Positions 1 to 12,505 of a stretch of DNA of 64,000 nucleotides are shown here, piece after piece. The DNA is taken from the NCBI GenBank assembly GCA_030549175.1, contig JAUKUA010000002.1, positions 1,302,001 to 1,366,000 of the forward strand. Reading direction: 5' to 3'. Source of the DNA: Lasiosphaeris hirsuta. Taxonomy: Eukaryota; Ascomycota; Sordariomycetes; Sordariales; Lasiosphaeriaceae. The position numbers were made by a program, and so were the translations under genes. Under the pieces are notes generated by a model. That model was not told the DNA's origin, searched no databases, and saw nothing but the letters and a program-made list of their open reading frames with translations. The stretch's first letter is position 1. Every line of letters begins with the position of its first letter.

Positions 1-811
1 CGACACAAGTCCCGACCCAAACGCCAGACCCCAGAGCAACAAGGGAAAGGAAGGGTCCCCGCGTGCGACTCACTTTGTTGGCAGCAAGGCAGAGACAAGA
101 AGACAAAACACCAGACCCGAGACCGCGTTGAGCATGTGGGCCACCGCAACCGCATAGCACCAAACTGTGTCTAGTCGATCTCAGGGGGGGCTCTGTTTCG
201 TCATTCAGGAATACGAAGAAAGAGTCGATCAACGGCTGAGAAGGGTGTCAACAGACGGAAAGACATCACCGAGTGTTGTCAAGGCCTCGTTTGAAGCTAG
301 CTCGACAGCATACCGAACGGGACTTTGTCCATTTTTGCCGCGGTCCAAAAGTTTACTCCGTACGGTACGACAGAGGAATTGGCGGGTGTTGCATCGACGC
401 CCCGGCCCAGCGTTGAGTTGGTCCTTGCGCCACATCGTCCAGCCCTGGTCCAGGATTGGGATCAAGGATTGGGGAAGCGAGGATCGTCTGGACCGGGCTG
501 CTGTCCCAGGTCGTCCAAGGTTGTCCCAGGCCAGTTACCTGCGGGGCAGCAGAATCACCCACTGGAGCCACTAGAACCCAATTGCACCCCACTCACCACC
601 TCACTGCGCAGGTCATCCAGGTCATCCATCCCGTCCAATGTCTGCCGTGTCCTGTGTCTGAACCCCGACAACAAATATCTCCCCACCCCCGCCACTTTTT
701 TCTGCTGCAATCCCAGAAGCCGACGCCAGCCTGCATGTTCACCACCGATCACCACCGCATGCTCAACATCTCGTCCTGACGTCTTCGCTCGAGCAGCGTC
801 CTCAGTTAGCC
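1..811. other. 5' flank of the first gene, no other gene seen
   Basis: Several overlapping open frames exist on both strands, but none has a convincing start, conserved motif or splice structure. The stretch probably holds the promoter and 5' UTR of the gene starting at 812. C/T-rich blocks just upstream of that ATG are typical of filamentous-fungal promoters. Confidence 0.5.
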
Positions 812-2432
812 ATGTCGCCGCGACTAAAACCATTGATACTCCCGCAGCTCGTCGAGGAGAGGAGGAAGCTCGAATTGCAGCAAGCCGCCGACGGGGAACA
901 CACCTACATCTACTACACCCACAGCTCCTCATCGTCAGATGTCGCCTCGCCCTCGCCTGTCACGCCAACCTTCTCGCGCACTCACTCGAGGTTCTCCGGT
1001 TCCAACTCGTCGCTGACGTCGTCGTGTTCCGAAAGCCTGAGTCCCACCTCGCCCGCGCAACCCCAACACGCAAACAAGAACAGCAAGTCGCAGCTGCCCG
1101 ATGTGCAGGAGGACCCGCTGGAGAGGGAGGATGAGGACAACACAGTCATGCCTTACAGCGTGAGCGATCGCGAGTTTGGTCTCTATGACTGCCTATGTAT
1201 GTGTTTCCGTGCTGTGCTGCTGATCCCTACTGACCGCCACAGGCGACGAGCCCTGCACCCACGGGCACGACCTCATCCACAGCGCCACGATGCATCCCTA
1301 CATGAGGGAGGAATTTGACTACGACTTGGGTTTCATGAGCGAGAATGACTTGGGCGCAAGTCCCAGGCAGAAGAAGAGGCGACATGGGTCCGACGGTTTC
1401 TCGAGCTGGAGCACCAGGCTAGGGTCCAAACTGTCGAGCTTGCCACGGTGGAATGCGGCAGCCCGGCGCAACCACTTTGCGTTCTCTCCCGCCTCCGACC
1501 CAGCACTAGACCAACGTCCTAGCTTTTCGCGCGCAGCATCCAGCAGGTCATCCTCCATATCGGTTCCGGTGCGCGGGGATCGCCACGAGCCGACTCTTCC
1601 CACCACGCCTGCCCTGTCCTTCTACGGAAGTGTTGAGAGCGTTTTACTTCCCTCCCCGGTCGATACCACGCAGGTGTCTGCCGGAAAGAGTCTAGAACGA
1701 GAACGGGCCATGGCAACGACGCCGCTGCTGCCGCCGCTCTTGACCGAATCAGCCCTCCACCACGCCCACCAGCAGTCACTCCAGCCCTCGCCGCTACAAT
1801 CCCCTACCGTCGCTCCCGAAGGGTTATCTCAGACGTATCCCACGCCACCGCTAAGCACCAAGGCATCGGTGTCGTCTTTCCGCCGTGGAACCGTGTCCAG
1901 CACCCACAGCGAAATCCCCTCACCAATCCCATACCTGCTCGACCAGCAGGACGCCTGGTCCGATCGCCTCGGTCATGCCAACTTCACTATCGAGCCCAAG
2001 CCATACTCGCCCGAGCCGGCCGACCTCGCGACCCTGCAGGCGTTCCGGGCAGACTGGGACCTTGCCAGGATCAACTACACCAAACACCTCGTCCGCACCG
2101 GAGAGCACTACGGCACAACGTCCAAGACGTATGTGCTCACGGAAGCCAAGTGGGCCGAGATCGAGCAGGAGTGGCACCGCACCGAGGACAATATCATACA
2201 CCGCCTAGATCCCCAGACCTCGCCACTGCGGCGGGCCACTGAGGAGATGTTGCCGGCGGCCATCCCCCGGATGCTCAGCGACGAGGGCAAGTTTCCGGAG
2301 CGCGGAGATGTCGACATTGTCGGGCCCATGGTCCGCGATGCCGTCATGATGCGTGATGGGTACGATGATCGAAAGAACAGCACGTCGTGGTGGCTCAAGA
2401 GCCTAGCCGGCAGGGTCGGCCTCCGACGATAA
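812..2432 (+). CDS. Ser/Pro-rich conserved fungal protein of unknown function
   Basis: Two exons, 812-1196 and 1243-2432, are joined by a 46-nt intron (donor GTATGT, acceptor CACAG) and give 524 residues. The codon split by the intron becomes Cys and restores the frame ...LYDCLC-DEPCTHGH.... The N-terminal third is Ser/Pro/Thr-rich and probably disordered. Residues about 395-520 are more ordered, with an acidic and aromatic stretch (motifs DQQDAWSDRLGH, FRADWDLARINYTKHL, EWHRTEDNI) that looks like the conserved core. The protein ends with a basic WWLKSLAGRVGLRR tail. No signal peptide or membrane segment is visible. I recognise the style of protein (fungal entries annotated only as proline/serine-rich) but not a function. 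A cytosolic or nuclear adaptor is possible but is a guess. Confidence 0.75.
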
Positions 2433-5400
2433 GACTGGAACCGTTAATGACACATCATTAATGCGACCAACGACACGATTACGAAAAGCACACACGCACG
2501 CCATCAAACACAACCATCCTTTCATATTGCACGAAATATTTTTGCATCAATTTCCACCGAGATACCCTGGCTTATGGAATGCATTCATCGCTCCTTTGAT
2601 TTTTACGACTGTTCCTGCCACGGCAGCTTTTACACTACTGTTTACATTTATTACTAGACCTAGTTCGCGCGGGGTTGGCACCCGTCGCGTTGTACATTCC
2701 GCTTTGGACTGCATCAGGCAGGCAGGGGGCCGGGCCACGATGCGAGAGGAGAAAAAGACGGCTCACTCGAAATAGACGGAAAGCGGGGTTTACGGGGGGC
2801 ACGGCATTTGGGTTGGGGTTTTGCTGTCTAGAGCTGAGGGGGGAGAGAAAGGCACGCTGCCGTGTTTGTACACCATACTTATCATGTTCTTTTGGCAAAG
2901 CCTGGAGAGATAGAGGGGGGATACGAACTTGCCGTGCGATGGGCTCGACTCGAGCGAACCATGCACGGCCTCCGGCTCTGGAGCAGTTCAACTGAAGTTG
3001 ACGCCTCGAGTGACGAGGAGAATGGAAAGAATAAAAATTATCAAAGTATCCGTATCTTGGTACTTCCTAGCGGGTGAGTGGTCTGCGAAGAGACGGTGAG
3101 ACCTGAGGCGCAGCTTGAGACAGAGGAAAGCCACTTGGGTTCTTTGTCGGGACGATTCCGCGAGAATTCGGGCCTCGGTGGCGTGAGTTTGGTGCTGCTG
3201 GGGAGGGGTTCTTCGGCAGACGGCAGCACGTGGCGTCCAACGGGGCGTCGTCCCGGCGCCCGGGTGTGGTGCGTGCAGTGTCTTGGTGTCGCGCGTTTTG
3301 GGTAGACTAAGCCGGGATCTACACTAAAGTCTAAATGACGTGGGCGGGGAGGGGATGTCGTTTTTCGTCCTTTTGGGGCTTCTTGGGGAATAGAGCATGC
3401 TCAGGCTGTTTGCTTGTTTGCCATGGCCGGTGGTTTCAAGTTGTCAGTGGGATGGCCCGGCAGGACCCTCACTGATGGATGGGCCACCCAAAGTGGATGT
3501 GGGTGGCCTGGTGGCCTACTGGCCTGGTTACATACCCACCTACGTACCTTACCTTTTGGTGGTGGTGGTGATGGTGGTGGTAGCATTAGGTACCTAGGTG
3601 GTAGGAGGGGTGTGAAAGGGATGAGATCGAAGGGTGTGGGTGCATGGGCTGTGTTATCGCGCGCGGTAGGCGGTACCGAGGCTGGGGTTGCGCATGTGCA
3701 TTGGCTTCATGAAGGAGGATGGCCCATGGGTACGTTAGCCGGACGATCGGCGAGGGTTGGTGGTGTGATTTGGTTTGGCCGGTTTCACCGTCTACTCGAG
3801 ATGGAGAGATAACAGATACCCGGGCGGGGGACGATTTGTTTGTGCTGCGGGAAAGGGGGAAGAAGAGGGGGCCCGTGGTTGTGCACACCTGGCGACGTGT
3901 GCGGGGGAGACATTCGGTCTCTTCCGTGCCAGGTTCCTTTGGGGAGGGGATTTGAATGCCTCCGAGAGGGGTTATATCTCATACACCCCACCTACCGTAG
4001 GCGAGATGCCAACGGCAGCGTCCGGGGAAGCGCAGACGACTGGCGAGAAGCTCCTATCGCGGAGGGCTTGCCTTACGTGCGATAGCACAACCTGCTATCT
4101 GGCTGTGCGTTCCCGTCAGGCCAGAAATATACTCGGAACGCAAAAGGCCTGATGCGTCCGACGCCAGTCGCCTGCGCCCACGGACACTGTGCTTCTTGGT
4201 CCTCTCCCCCCTCCCCTTTTTCTTCCGAGGCCCGAGCCGATGCAGCCCTGGCTCCGGCCCGTCTGTGGCTTGCCTGCTTGGTCATCGGCGTAACCTGGTT
4301 TGGCGAGGGTGGGATGGTGGCTCTCGGATCAGCCATGGTTTTTACCTACTGGAGGTCCCCTAGCTGAGAGAGCTGAAGGATGCGATCCCGGCGGGCTGGT
4401 TGCTCCGCAGACCTGGGCTGGAGCGCAGTGGGGGGGAGGGGGTGGCTACATATGGTGCTGCGGAGAGCCGGGGGCAAAGTGACATAAGGTTCTGTCTAAA
4501 AAAGCCGGGCGGTACCGTAGCTGGGTTTAGTGATTCATGATTAGTTATTCTCTTCAGGGGTTATTTTTGTCGTTGGCGATTTTCATCGTCAGTCCCGTTC
4601 CCCTGAAACCGGTCTCGGTCGATCAACGGTTCCCAGTGCAACGGGTAAAATGACGTCAAGGGGGTGTTGTTGCTGATAGCTTTGACGGACTCTGGGCCGG
4701 TTGGGTTATTACGGTTTCTGGGACTTGAAGTGTCGATCTTGGGGGCATTGTTAAGCTAATAATCCAACAAGGTTTTGCTGACACCAATTAGAGGGGGAAG
4801 TGCCGGGACGCTCATGTGCTGCAGGTTTGGCGTCGACCCTCGGCCGCATATGTCCTTTCTCGGACCCCCAAAAGCTTCAAGTGGACTCATGTCGGGCTAG
4901 TAATTCTTTGCCACGGCAACTGCCAAGCTGTATAGAACAACAATTCAGCAGGGGTACTTCGACCGTCCCTTCACCTTTCTTCCGTTCCTTCGAGTTGCGT
5001 ACCTTACGTCCGGAGGTAAGGCCCGCTCTGTCGGCGGCGTGCATGAGCCACTATCCGAAAATGAGTATTTATCGCCTCAGTTATTAGGGCGTGTTTCGGG
5101 ACACTTGTTTTGACTTGCATTTCGCAAATTGCATTCCGCTCCAAAAGGGAATCCAGATGGGAATTACAAAACAGGGACGAGCGTCACTTGCGGCGCACAC
5201 AGAAGGATGATGATTGCCCCAGGGACATTGGGGTTGATGGCTCCGTACCCAAGTGCAGAAAAGAAAGAGAAAAGGTATCTTCATGATGGCGGTCAGGTGT
5301 TCGGCGGTCAATCAAGAATGGTATTAAATCGAGAACAGGTTCCCGCTAGAGTGAAAGCTCGTTGAGCAAAATGCAGGTACAAAATGTGACTCGCCGTGCA

Positions 5401-5807
5401 AGTTTCAGCAGAAATATATGTACCAAAGCTTCTATACCCCTCTGGCTTTTTCTTTTTTCGAATATCAAGTCCTCCACATGTTACCCTTTTTTTTTTTTTT
5501 TTTTTTTTTTGGTGTTTGGAGTTTCTGATGAGAATAAGCGACAGGTGAAAATTAGGAAAGTAGAAGTGTAGCGCATGGATGAAAAAAGGGGGTGGTGATG
5601 CAGAAGCAAATAAATTGACAAAAAAGACAGAATAGTATCGAACGAGTGTAAGAAGAACAAAAGAGAGCAAAACCGGAAGGGATCAGGCGAACGGGCCGGA
5701 AAAACAGTGTGGCCCATTCCGGGGAAGTCCTGATCCCGATAGCAGGTGCCGCGCAGCTCTTCCCCCGGTCTAGGCAGTGATATGGGTCTGTCAAGATGGT
5801 CAGCAAC
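2433..5807. other. 3.4-kb intergenic region without supported gene
   Basis: Open frames here are short, lack conserved motifs and overlap on both strands. The stretch has a GT-rich simple-sequence patch near 3558-3590 (GGT/GAT repeats), a TACCTAGG-type motif at about 3588-3598 and a run of 24 T at 5487-5510. It may include the 3' UTRs of the genes on either side or a non-coding transcript. Nothing in the sequence shows which. Confidence 0.4.
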
Positions 5808-7331
5808 TCAGTACTCGACAAACACCAGCTTGTCCTCGTTCGGATCCGGTCCCTCGGCCATCATGCGGTTGCGCAAGAGCTCAAGCCGATCGGCCGTCGC
5901 AAGGCGGTCCACCACCGCCGGAGGTCCAAGGGCGCTTACCTTGAGGATTCCATTGCTGAGTCCGCCGTTGTTCAACTCATCCAAAATGCTCGATGACGGC
6001 TTCTTTCGCAGGGTCCCGGCCGGGGCGACTCCCAGAAACCGCTCGGCCGGCGCGCCGTTCTGCTTGCTGCCGGCAACCACATCCACAATGATGGGCACCA
6101 CGGCCTTGATGACCCCCGGGGCCGCCTGCTTGACCACGGTGCCAATCTTCTGCGCCACGGTGCGCGCAAAGTCGAAGAAGCTCTCCTCCTCGGCCCCATA
6201 GACCTGGCTGACAACCTTCAGCCCCTCGAGCTCGTCCCGGCGCAGCGCGCTGACGGCCTGCAGGGCCGCCTCGCCAAGCAGGGCGCGCTTGCCGACCAGC
6301 TCGGCCGCCTTGAGGTCGTCGTTGGCGAAGCCGCTCTCGGGCGCGAAGGCGCTCTCGCCCAGCAGGCCGCCGAGATAGTTCAGGCCCTGCTTGGCGAGCG
6401 GCGCGAGCAGCGGCTTGCCGAAGCTCAGGCCCTTCTCGATCAGCCCGCCCAGGAACCCGAACGCCTCGGCCTCGCCCTCGAGCGGCTTGGCCGGCGCGAG
6501 CATGCCGTTGAGGAAGTCGGAGCCGCCAAAGGCCGCCTCGGCGTGGTTGACGCCCGGCAGCGCCTGCGCGGGGAGGGTGCGGCGGGGGCCGAGGTTCTTT
6601 TGCGCGTACGACGTGCTGGACGAGATGGCGTGCGCCGAGTGGACCAGGGCGGGGGTGAGCTTGGGCGTGATGTCCTTGAGGTTGGGCGCCAGGTTCGTGT
6701 AGGTGGTGCGCATCTGGTTGATGACCTTGTGCGTGACGGGGTTGTCCGAGGGGAGCTTGAGCACAGCTTGCAGTGAGGCTTCGGCCAGGATGGCGCGCTC
6801 GGTGGCGCCCGGGACCGGCTTGGATGGGTCGGCGCCGTCAAAGGCGGATTCGGCCGCGCTCGTCAGGTTGTTGAGGACCGAGCCGGCGACGGCGGCGATG
6901 GGCCCGCCGAAGGGCCCGAGGAGCGGGGAGACGGTGGGGAGGATGTTGCCAACGACCCCGCCGATGGTCTTGAGCACGTCAAGGAAGCCTTCGGCATCGT
7001 GGACGGCGTTGTCGAGGCCCGTCGAGGCCTGGGGGGTGAAGCCGTTCTGGTTGTAGCTGATGGCAGGGGTCGAAGGGGAGGTGGTCAAGGCCGCGCCCTG
7101 CTGCTTCACCAGCTTAATACCGTGGTACTCGCCAACGGCCGGGAGCTGGCCCGTCAAGGCCTTGCGCAGCTCGTCGTAGTTGTTTCCATGGCCGCCAATG
7201 ACACCTGCCTGGTTCTTGTCGCCGCCGCCGTAGACGTGTGTGCCGATGGCGACGAGCTTGGAGCTCTTGCGAAGGACTGGCGCACCGGATTGGCCTAATT
7301 TAGGGGAATGGAATGTCAGCGTTATGTCAGA

Positions 7332-7364
<33 letters not shown>

Positions 7365-8151
7365 AAAAGGAGCGAGTAAACATACCACCAAAGGTCGAGA
7401 TGCGGTACTTTAGCATGCCTAGGGGGTTGGTCTTGTTCTTCTCCAGGCTGTAGGCGACGCCGCCAAATTCCTCGTACATCATGGCGCCCCTCTCCTCAGG
7501 ACCATCCTCGTCAGCAAGCACCTTATCGGCCGGGTAGCCGACAACGCCAATCATCTCGTCAGCCTGCGAGGGGGTGGGCTTGTAGCTGAAGAGACGGAGG
7601 TCGCCGGTGAAGGGGCGGTCGAGCTGGATGATGGCGACATCGCGGTGGCGGTTGTCGCGGCTGGTGAGCCACTCGGCCGTCGTGACAATGTTCTTGGCCA
7701 GGCGCGACTGCACGATGGGCGAGTTCAGGTTCTTCTTTCCGTGGTAGCCAATGTACGCCTTGATGTGCACGGCGCGGCCGAGCCCGGTGCCGTAGCCAGA
7801 CCAGTCGTACACGTTGTGACCAGCTGTGACCAACGTGTCGGGGGCGATGAGCCAGCCGGTACCCATGGCGTAGGCCCTGTCACCGGGCTTCTGGCCCTCG
7901 TAGCGCATCTGCAGCTTGACGATGGCTGCGTGTTGTCAGTTTCTCTTCACTTTGCTTCATGGAAAGGTAAGCCCACATCGATACTTGCCACCGTCCTTAT
8001 AGTCGCCGGAATCGACAAGGGCACGGTAGTCGGGGTCGAAGAGGGACTCCTGAGTGGTCTCAGGAGCAAAGTGGCTCTCGGCCGGGGGGGCATCGAGACC
8101 CAGGTTCATGGTCCAGGTCCCAGCAATTCCGGCATACGACGAGAGAGACAT
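5808..8151 (-). CDS. Trypsin-fold serine protease with long hydrophobic C-terminal region
   Basis: Three exons, 8151-7977, 7925-7386 and 7294-5808, give 733 residues. The first intron uses donor GTGGGC, which yields ...GGKYRSIVKLQM.... The second (GTATGT...TTAG) contains a run of 24 A/T pairs. Residues about 60-290 form a glutamyl-endopeptidase/trypsin-like domain. His is in TAGHN (about 95), Asp in RDVAIIQ (about 154) and the nucleophile in GGQSGAP (about 241), so the catalytic triad is complete. The remaining 440 residues are rich in Ala, Gly and Leu and contain related segments (ERAILAEASLQAVLKL, KRALLGEAALQAVSAL; paired GGLIEKGLSFGKP and GGLLGESAF), suggesting internal duplication and amphipathic or membrane-interacting helices. 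No signal peptide is visible, so the enzyme may be intracellular. The substrate cannot be inferred. Confidence 0.82.
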
Positions 8152-11059
8152 GCTGTTTATTGGTGAGTTGCTGAAAGAACTGGGGGACGGATCCGAAGAA
8201 GGATAGAAGGAGCAAGGCTAAGTGGAGCAGGGAAAGAAGGAGGAATTCGTTGAGTGTTGACTGAGATGTTTGGTTTCTTGTGAGTGTTGGTAGGGGAGAT
8301 TGCCAGGTGTGCTTTGGCATGTAATGATGGTGAGGTGAGGGTGAAGATGGATGATGAAGGGGATGATGGTTGTTACTTATAGAAATCAGATCTCTTCTGA
8401 TGCTCACCTTCCGTGGAATATTCTCCACTCTGTCCGATCATGATCACTTCTGATCTCCCAAGATGATATCATCACACCAGCCATGTCACCAACCCGAGAT
8501 TGTCCCAGACACGCCACCAATACTATTGATTCAATAGCTCTCCAACATCACCGTCGATACCGGGGTGCGTGAGGACGGGCGAGAAGATGTGGCGGCTAGT
8601 AGAGAGCTGAGAAAGCTCGTTTGCATCCGATCAGTACTCGGGCTGTATCAGAGAACTTGACACAATCTGGCTTACTGACATGCGGTGACCGTGAAGTTCA
8701 AGTTCAGCTAGACACTCCCAAAGAGGGTTATGCCCGACTATGATTGAATGTGGAGAGCTGAACCGTGTCTCCAAGTGTTACTAAACAGATGGCTTCATGT
8801 AGGAAATTCAGAACGTGGGGGGACTGGTCGGATGGTTGACCCGATTAAGGGTTAACGGTGTGGATGGTATCGTCTCGGGATATCTTCCCGTCTTATCCAA
8901 TCTACTCAACAAGAGGGAAATGATTCAATGTTAGACATATTGTGGAATGCAAGTCTAACAGAAGCTTTCAACTTGAACAGCAGAACAAACGAAAAGGCAG
9001 CAAAGCGGTACGTGACATCAGACTAAGACTTTATGCCTTCAATACGGCATCACTTTTGTGGTGGGAGGTGGCTGGTTGGGTTGATGCTGGTACTTTGCGT
9101 CCAGCACTTCAAGTTGCGGCTCAGAAAAAAAAGACCAGTCCGTCCTCGATATTTCGGATACTGTGTCAGCTTCCGCGGATATCAAAGGTGAAAAAAATAA
9201 ATAAAAAAATGAGGTAGTTTTAACCTCCTTTTGGGGCGTCGTCAGCAACGTCTTGAACAAGATCAGTTTGAAAGTCAAGATGCGCGGGCTAGAACCAAGA
9301 TGGCTGAAATGAAGCATCGAGTGTGAGTGGGGAGCGCAATCTCGTACTGCCTCTTGCTTTGGAGGAAAAACCAACTACTGACTTTGAAAGCTCTTTGCAA
9401 ACTGTGTTAAAGCCAAGGCGTTGAGAAAGCGTCAGCTGAATGTCTATGGCCGAGTGGCGGGGCCTCTCTCTGATTGGCGAATGGGATTGAGCCATCTCAG
9501 CGTCTTTAGGGCTAATGCAGCCTTGTGCAGACATCACGCACAGCCAAGGATCGGAACGGGTCGGGACGCGCTCCACATTATGATAGTGGGATGCAATGAC
9601 CTGCGTCCTATCCCTGAACGCCAACTCGGATCATGACGAGCTGAAACTGGGGAAGCTCCCCCGGACTTTCCCAGCTCGAGGTGGCGAATCAGAAGAATGA
9701 TACAGCGTATCATTCAACTTGCGGATGAGTGGCATTAATTTGCTGACTTTGCCAGGATGAATCCGGATTCTCCCCTTCGTGGTTTCAATGCAGCGATGTG
9801 GCAGTGACGGCGTCAGGGACAGAACACGGTATCATCAATGTCAACGCCACACAACCTCTCGCGCACCGTATTCCAAATTCCGGCAACTCGTGCTATGAAA
9901 ATCTGTTTGACGCCATTCAATTTCTCTTCGTGTTCATTTCAAGGCATATTACCAAGGAGGCATCTTTAGGGCGGTGCCCCCGAAGCACCGTTTGAGGGCA
10001 TCATCCGACAAATTGACGCACTAGCACGAGTACAACCTTCGCTTGGTCATCCTCACACTTTTCCGTGAGTCGTACATTGGCATCTAGACCTTCGTCAGTC
10101 CCGGACGGTATTCCCCGCCCCCCTGAACCATCATACGGCTCAGCTCCAACCAAAAAACTCACATTCTGGACAGGCGGCAGGGAGCCAGACGGCCTCTTCC
10201 GGCGCGGAAATGCGCGACATTACATCGAGCAAGACCCCAGTGACGAGACTACATGCGCCAAGTGGCTATCCAGCAGGTTCTCGCTCGCCGAGCTTCAGCT
10301 CCTGCTCCGGCGATGTCTACGCGGCGCTCATCGGGATGTCCCTTTTGAGCTCTATCACTTCCACATCCCCGAGCTCCATCACACCGAACACACCCCCACT
10401 CACCGTGACTCTATCCGAGAACACAGCCTCAACCCACAGCTGGCGACAAGACTGTCGGTGTGCCCGAGAGGCAGTCGCGGCTAGTAGGCTCAGACTTCAG
10501 TGCTGTTCGACTCCATCCGGACACATCCTTCTCCCATCGAATCTGCTCCACGGACCTCCCCACTCGCTACAACTCTCGGCGATACGAGTGATGGCTACCT
10601 GGTAGTTCACATGGAGCCGGTAAGCGCTGGAAGGCTGGGAAATTATCGATGTGATGAGTCCAGGTGCTCAACGTGGGTGGCGGAAGGCTAGCGGCCTTTT
10701 TGGTGAGCCCTGCGGGTGGGCTCCGGGCGCCGAAGAGCCATCGAGAGCTCGGGCGACAGTTGTAAAACATGAACTCGCTTGGTGATGAGTAGCATTTGTC
10801 ACTCCATGCTGGCCCTGTCTCGTCAATGGAAATTGTCATTGTCAAGCGAAGGGTTCTTGGAGGCATAGATATGAAGGGAAATAGAAGACAAGGATGGAAG
10901 TTTTGATCGAACGTTACTGGTTATCGATTTATAACAGCTTTGTTCATTCGTAAGAGAGCGAGTGGCCATGCCTCCAGATGTATGTGGGTGGGACCGGCAA
11001 AAAGAATAGCTGAGATTTCCCCTCAGTCCACCCCCGGACGTGGTCCAGGGGAGATGCGT
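8152..11059. other. Gene-poor region, no supported gene
   Basis: The first 300 bases are probably the protease promoter. Frames between 8940 and 10870 are interrupted and have no recognisable motif. Fragments around 10065-10866 are open on both strands but could not be joined by plausible splice sites. A minor inverted repeat (CGGTGC/GCACCG) lies near 9972-9990. It could contain decayed coding DNA, but I cannot name it. Confidence 0.35.
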
Positions 11060-11131
11060 CGATCCACCCAGGTCTCGAACCTGGAACCTCCTGATTCGTA
11101 GTCAGACGCTCTACCATTGAGCCAGCGGACC
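11060..11131 (-). tRNA. tRNA-Arg (anticodon ACG)
   Basis: On the minus strand the sequence folds as a full cloverleaf. It has a 7-bp acceptor stem GGTCCGC/GTGGATC with two G-U pairs, a D arm with GGCTCAATGGTAGAG, anticodon stem TCTGA/TCAGG with loop CTACGAA giving anticodon ACG, and a T arm CCAGG-TTCGAGA-CCTGG. It has no intron. A34 would be deaminated to inosine to read CGU, CGC and CGA. The A and B boxes of the internal Pol III promoter are present. Confidence 0.92.
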
Positions 11132-11269
11132 AATCTTGTTGATGTTTACCGTGTTGGTTTGTCCGTAAGACTCAGGTTCTCTGCATTTGACGTGGGATTT
11201 GTATCACCTTTTCCAGACTTTCTTCACACCGCGAGAGCCAGCGTAGGCAGGCCTGTAAATTTGAGTCTT

Positions 11270-11727
11270 CATCCGTAGTGCCCAAGTGCTCAATGGTGAC
11301 AACCAATCCCCCAAGACAGGCCGCAAGCACCAGGGACAGCTATGTGGCGCCGACAAGCCCGCACAGCAAGAAGGTGGCGAATCGCATTGGCCCTCGCCAG
11401 CTGAAGATTCGTATGTAGAGGCAGAGAATGGACATTTTCGGTAGCATGACGGTCGTGAAGTATACAGTTTCGAATGTCAGGATCAGGATAGATCAGGATA
11501 AGAGTCCTCATCAAGGCGTGGGCAGCGAGAAGTAACCCATCGTCGATACCGAAGCTGGACTTTTTGAGCTTTGTATCACTCAACTTCCTTGCATAGAGCC
11601 GGAGGGCGGTGGCGATGGTCGTTTGGGCAATGAAGAGGGCTGGTATGCCTACTACATGGCTCCGGGTACACTCTACAAGGTCCATATCTTGCAACTCGGG
11701 AGGGTTTGTGGTAGCCATGTTGCTCAA
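11270..11727 (-). pseudogene. Decayed rhodopsin-domain (PTH11/SAT4-like) membrane protein gene
   Basis: Starting at 11727 the frame encodes a typical N-terminus of fungal rhodopsin-domain proteins, with a first membrane helix followed by LYARKL and FGIDDGLLLAA. After about 75 codons the homologous frame shifts without a usable GT...AG intron. The next segment reads TFETVYFTTVMLPKMSILCL and then IRIFSWRGPMRFATFLL in another frame, which is interrupted by TAG before LSLVLAACLGGLV. The C-terminal helices are missing. A frameshift plus a stop plus truncation indicate a dead copy. An intact family member lies at 18783-19965. Confidence 0.65.
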
Positions 11728-12505
11728 ATTGGGGATTTGAATGGAAATCAGGGACTGTATACTGATGAAGTGGTGCTTTCAGATTTAGGAGCAACCTGAG
11801 GAGGTAATTATACATTTTTTCTTGGATCCCAAAATAGCCAGTCCGAAAGCCAAGGAACAGACTGCATATTCGATATCTCTGTGGGTAACTGGTTGTTGCT
11901 GACTCAGGAGGTTCACATTCCAATATTCAAGCACACTGCCATGAATCGAGTTCTTTCAAGGCGCAGCGTAGTAATTGCTACGTTCTCTTATTAAGCTATT
12001 ATTCCGAATTGAATCGGTTTGCGTCTTGGATAACGATCTAAGGATCAGGAGGTTGTGGAAAACGTGCGAAGTCTTATCGCGGCGATCGCCTCTAACCCCG
12101 AACTCGGTCCGCTCCAATCTGAACCGCAACTATAAGGGTAACCCAAATGTGCTACGAATGGCATTGGTAACGCGTACTTCAAGTGAACTTGAAGTTTCCA
12201 ATGTTCAATGCACGAATTCCCTCCCATTCGAACGGTTAGGGATCATCACTACTGGTACCCAAAACATCATCAATTCCCGTGCATCATCACCGGCCCCCAA
12301 TCAAACCCAGCAAATGGCCCGAATTATTCGGCATCAAACCCCGCTCCCAGCCCCCACTCAAAGCTGCCTAATCCCCATACCCGCCCCCATATCATATCAT
12401 GATCGCCTATCTCGTATCCATTCATCCCCCGCCCACATCCCGCTCCAAGCCCAAGCATCCAACAGTATCCAACCCAACCCGAAACATCGGCCCTGAATTA
12501 TACCC
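11728..12505. other. Intergenic region, nothing recognised
   Basis: AT-richer spacer between the decayed rhodopsin-domain gene and the DUF7707 gene. Short open frames only. 12280-12500 is C-rich on the plus strand and lies immediately 3' of the DUF7707 gene, so part may be its 3' UTR. Confidence 0.35.

Noticed and set aside
3414..3812. Glycine/tryptophan-rich open frame
   Set aside because: GT-rich low-complexity DNA, no motif and overlapping frames on both strands.
10065..10866. Overlapping frames on both strands that might be a gene
   Set aside because: No ATG-to-stop model with splice sites gives a sensible protein and no family is recognised.
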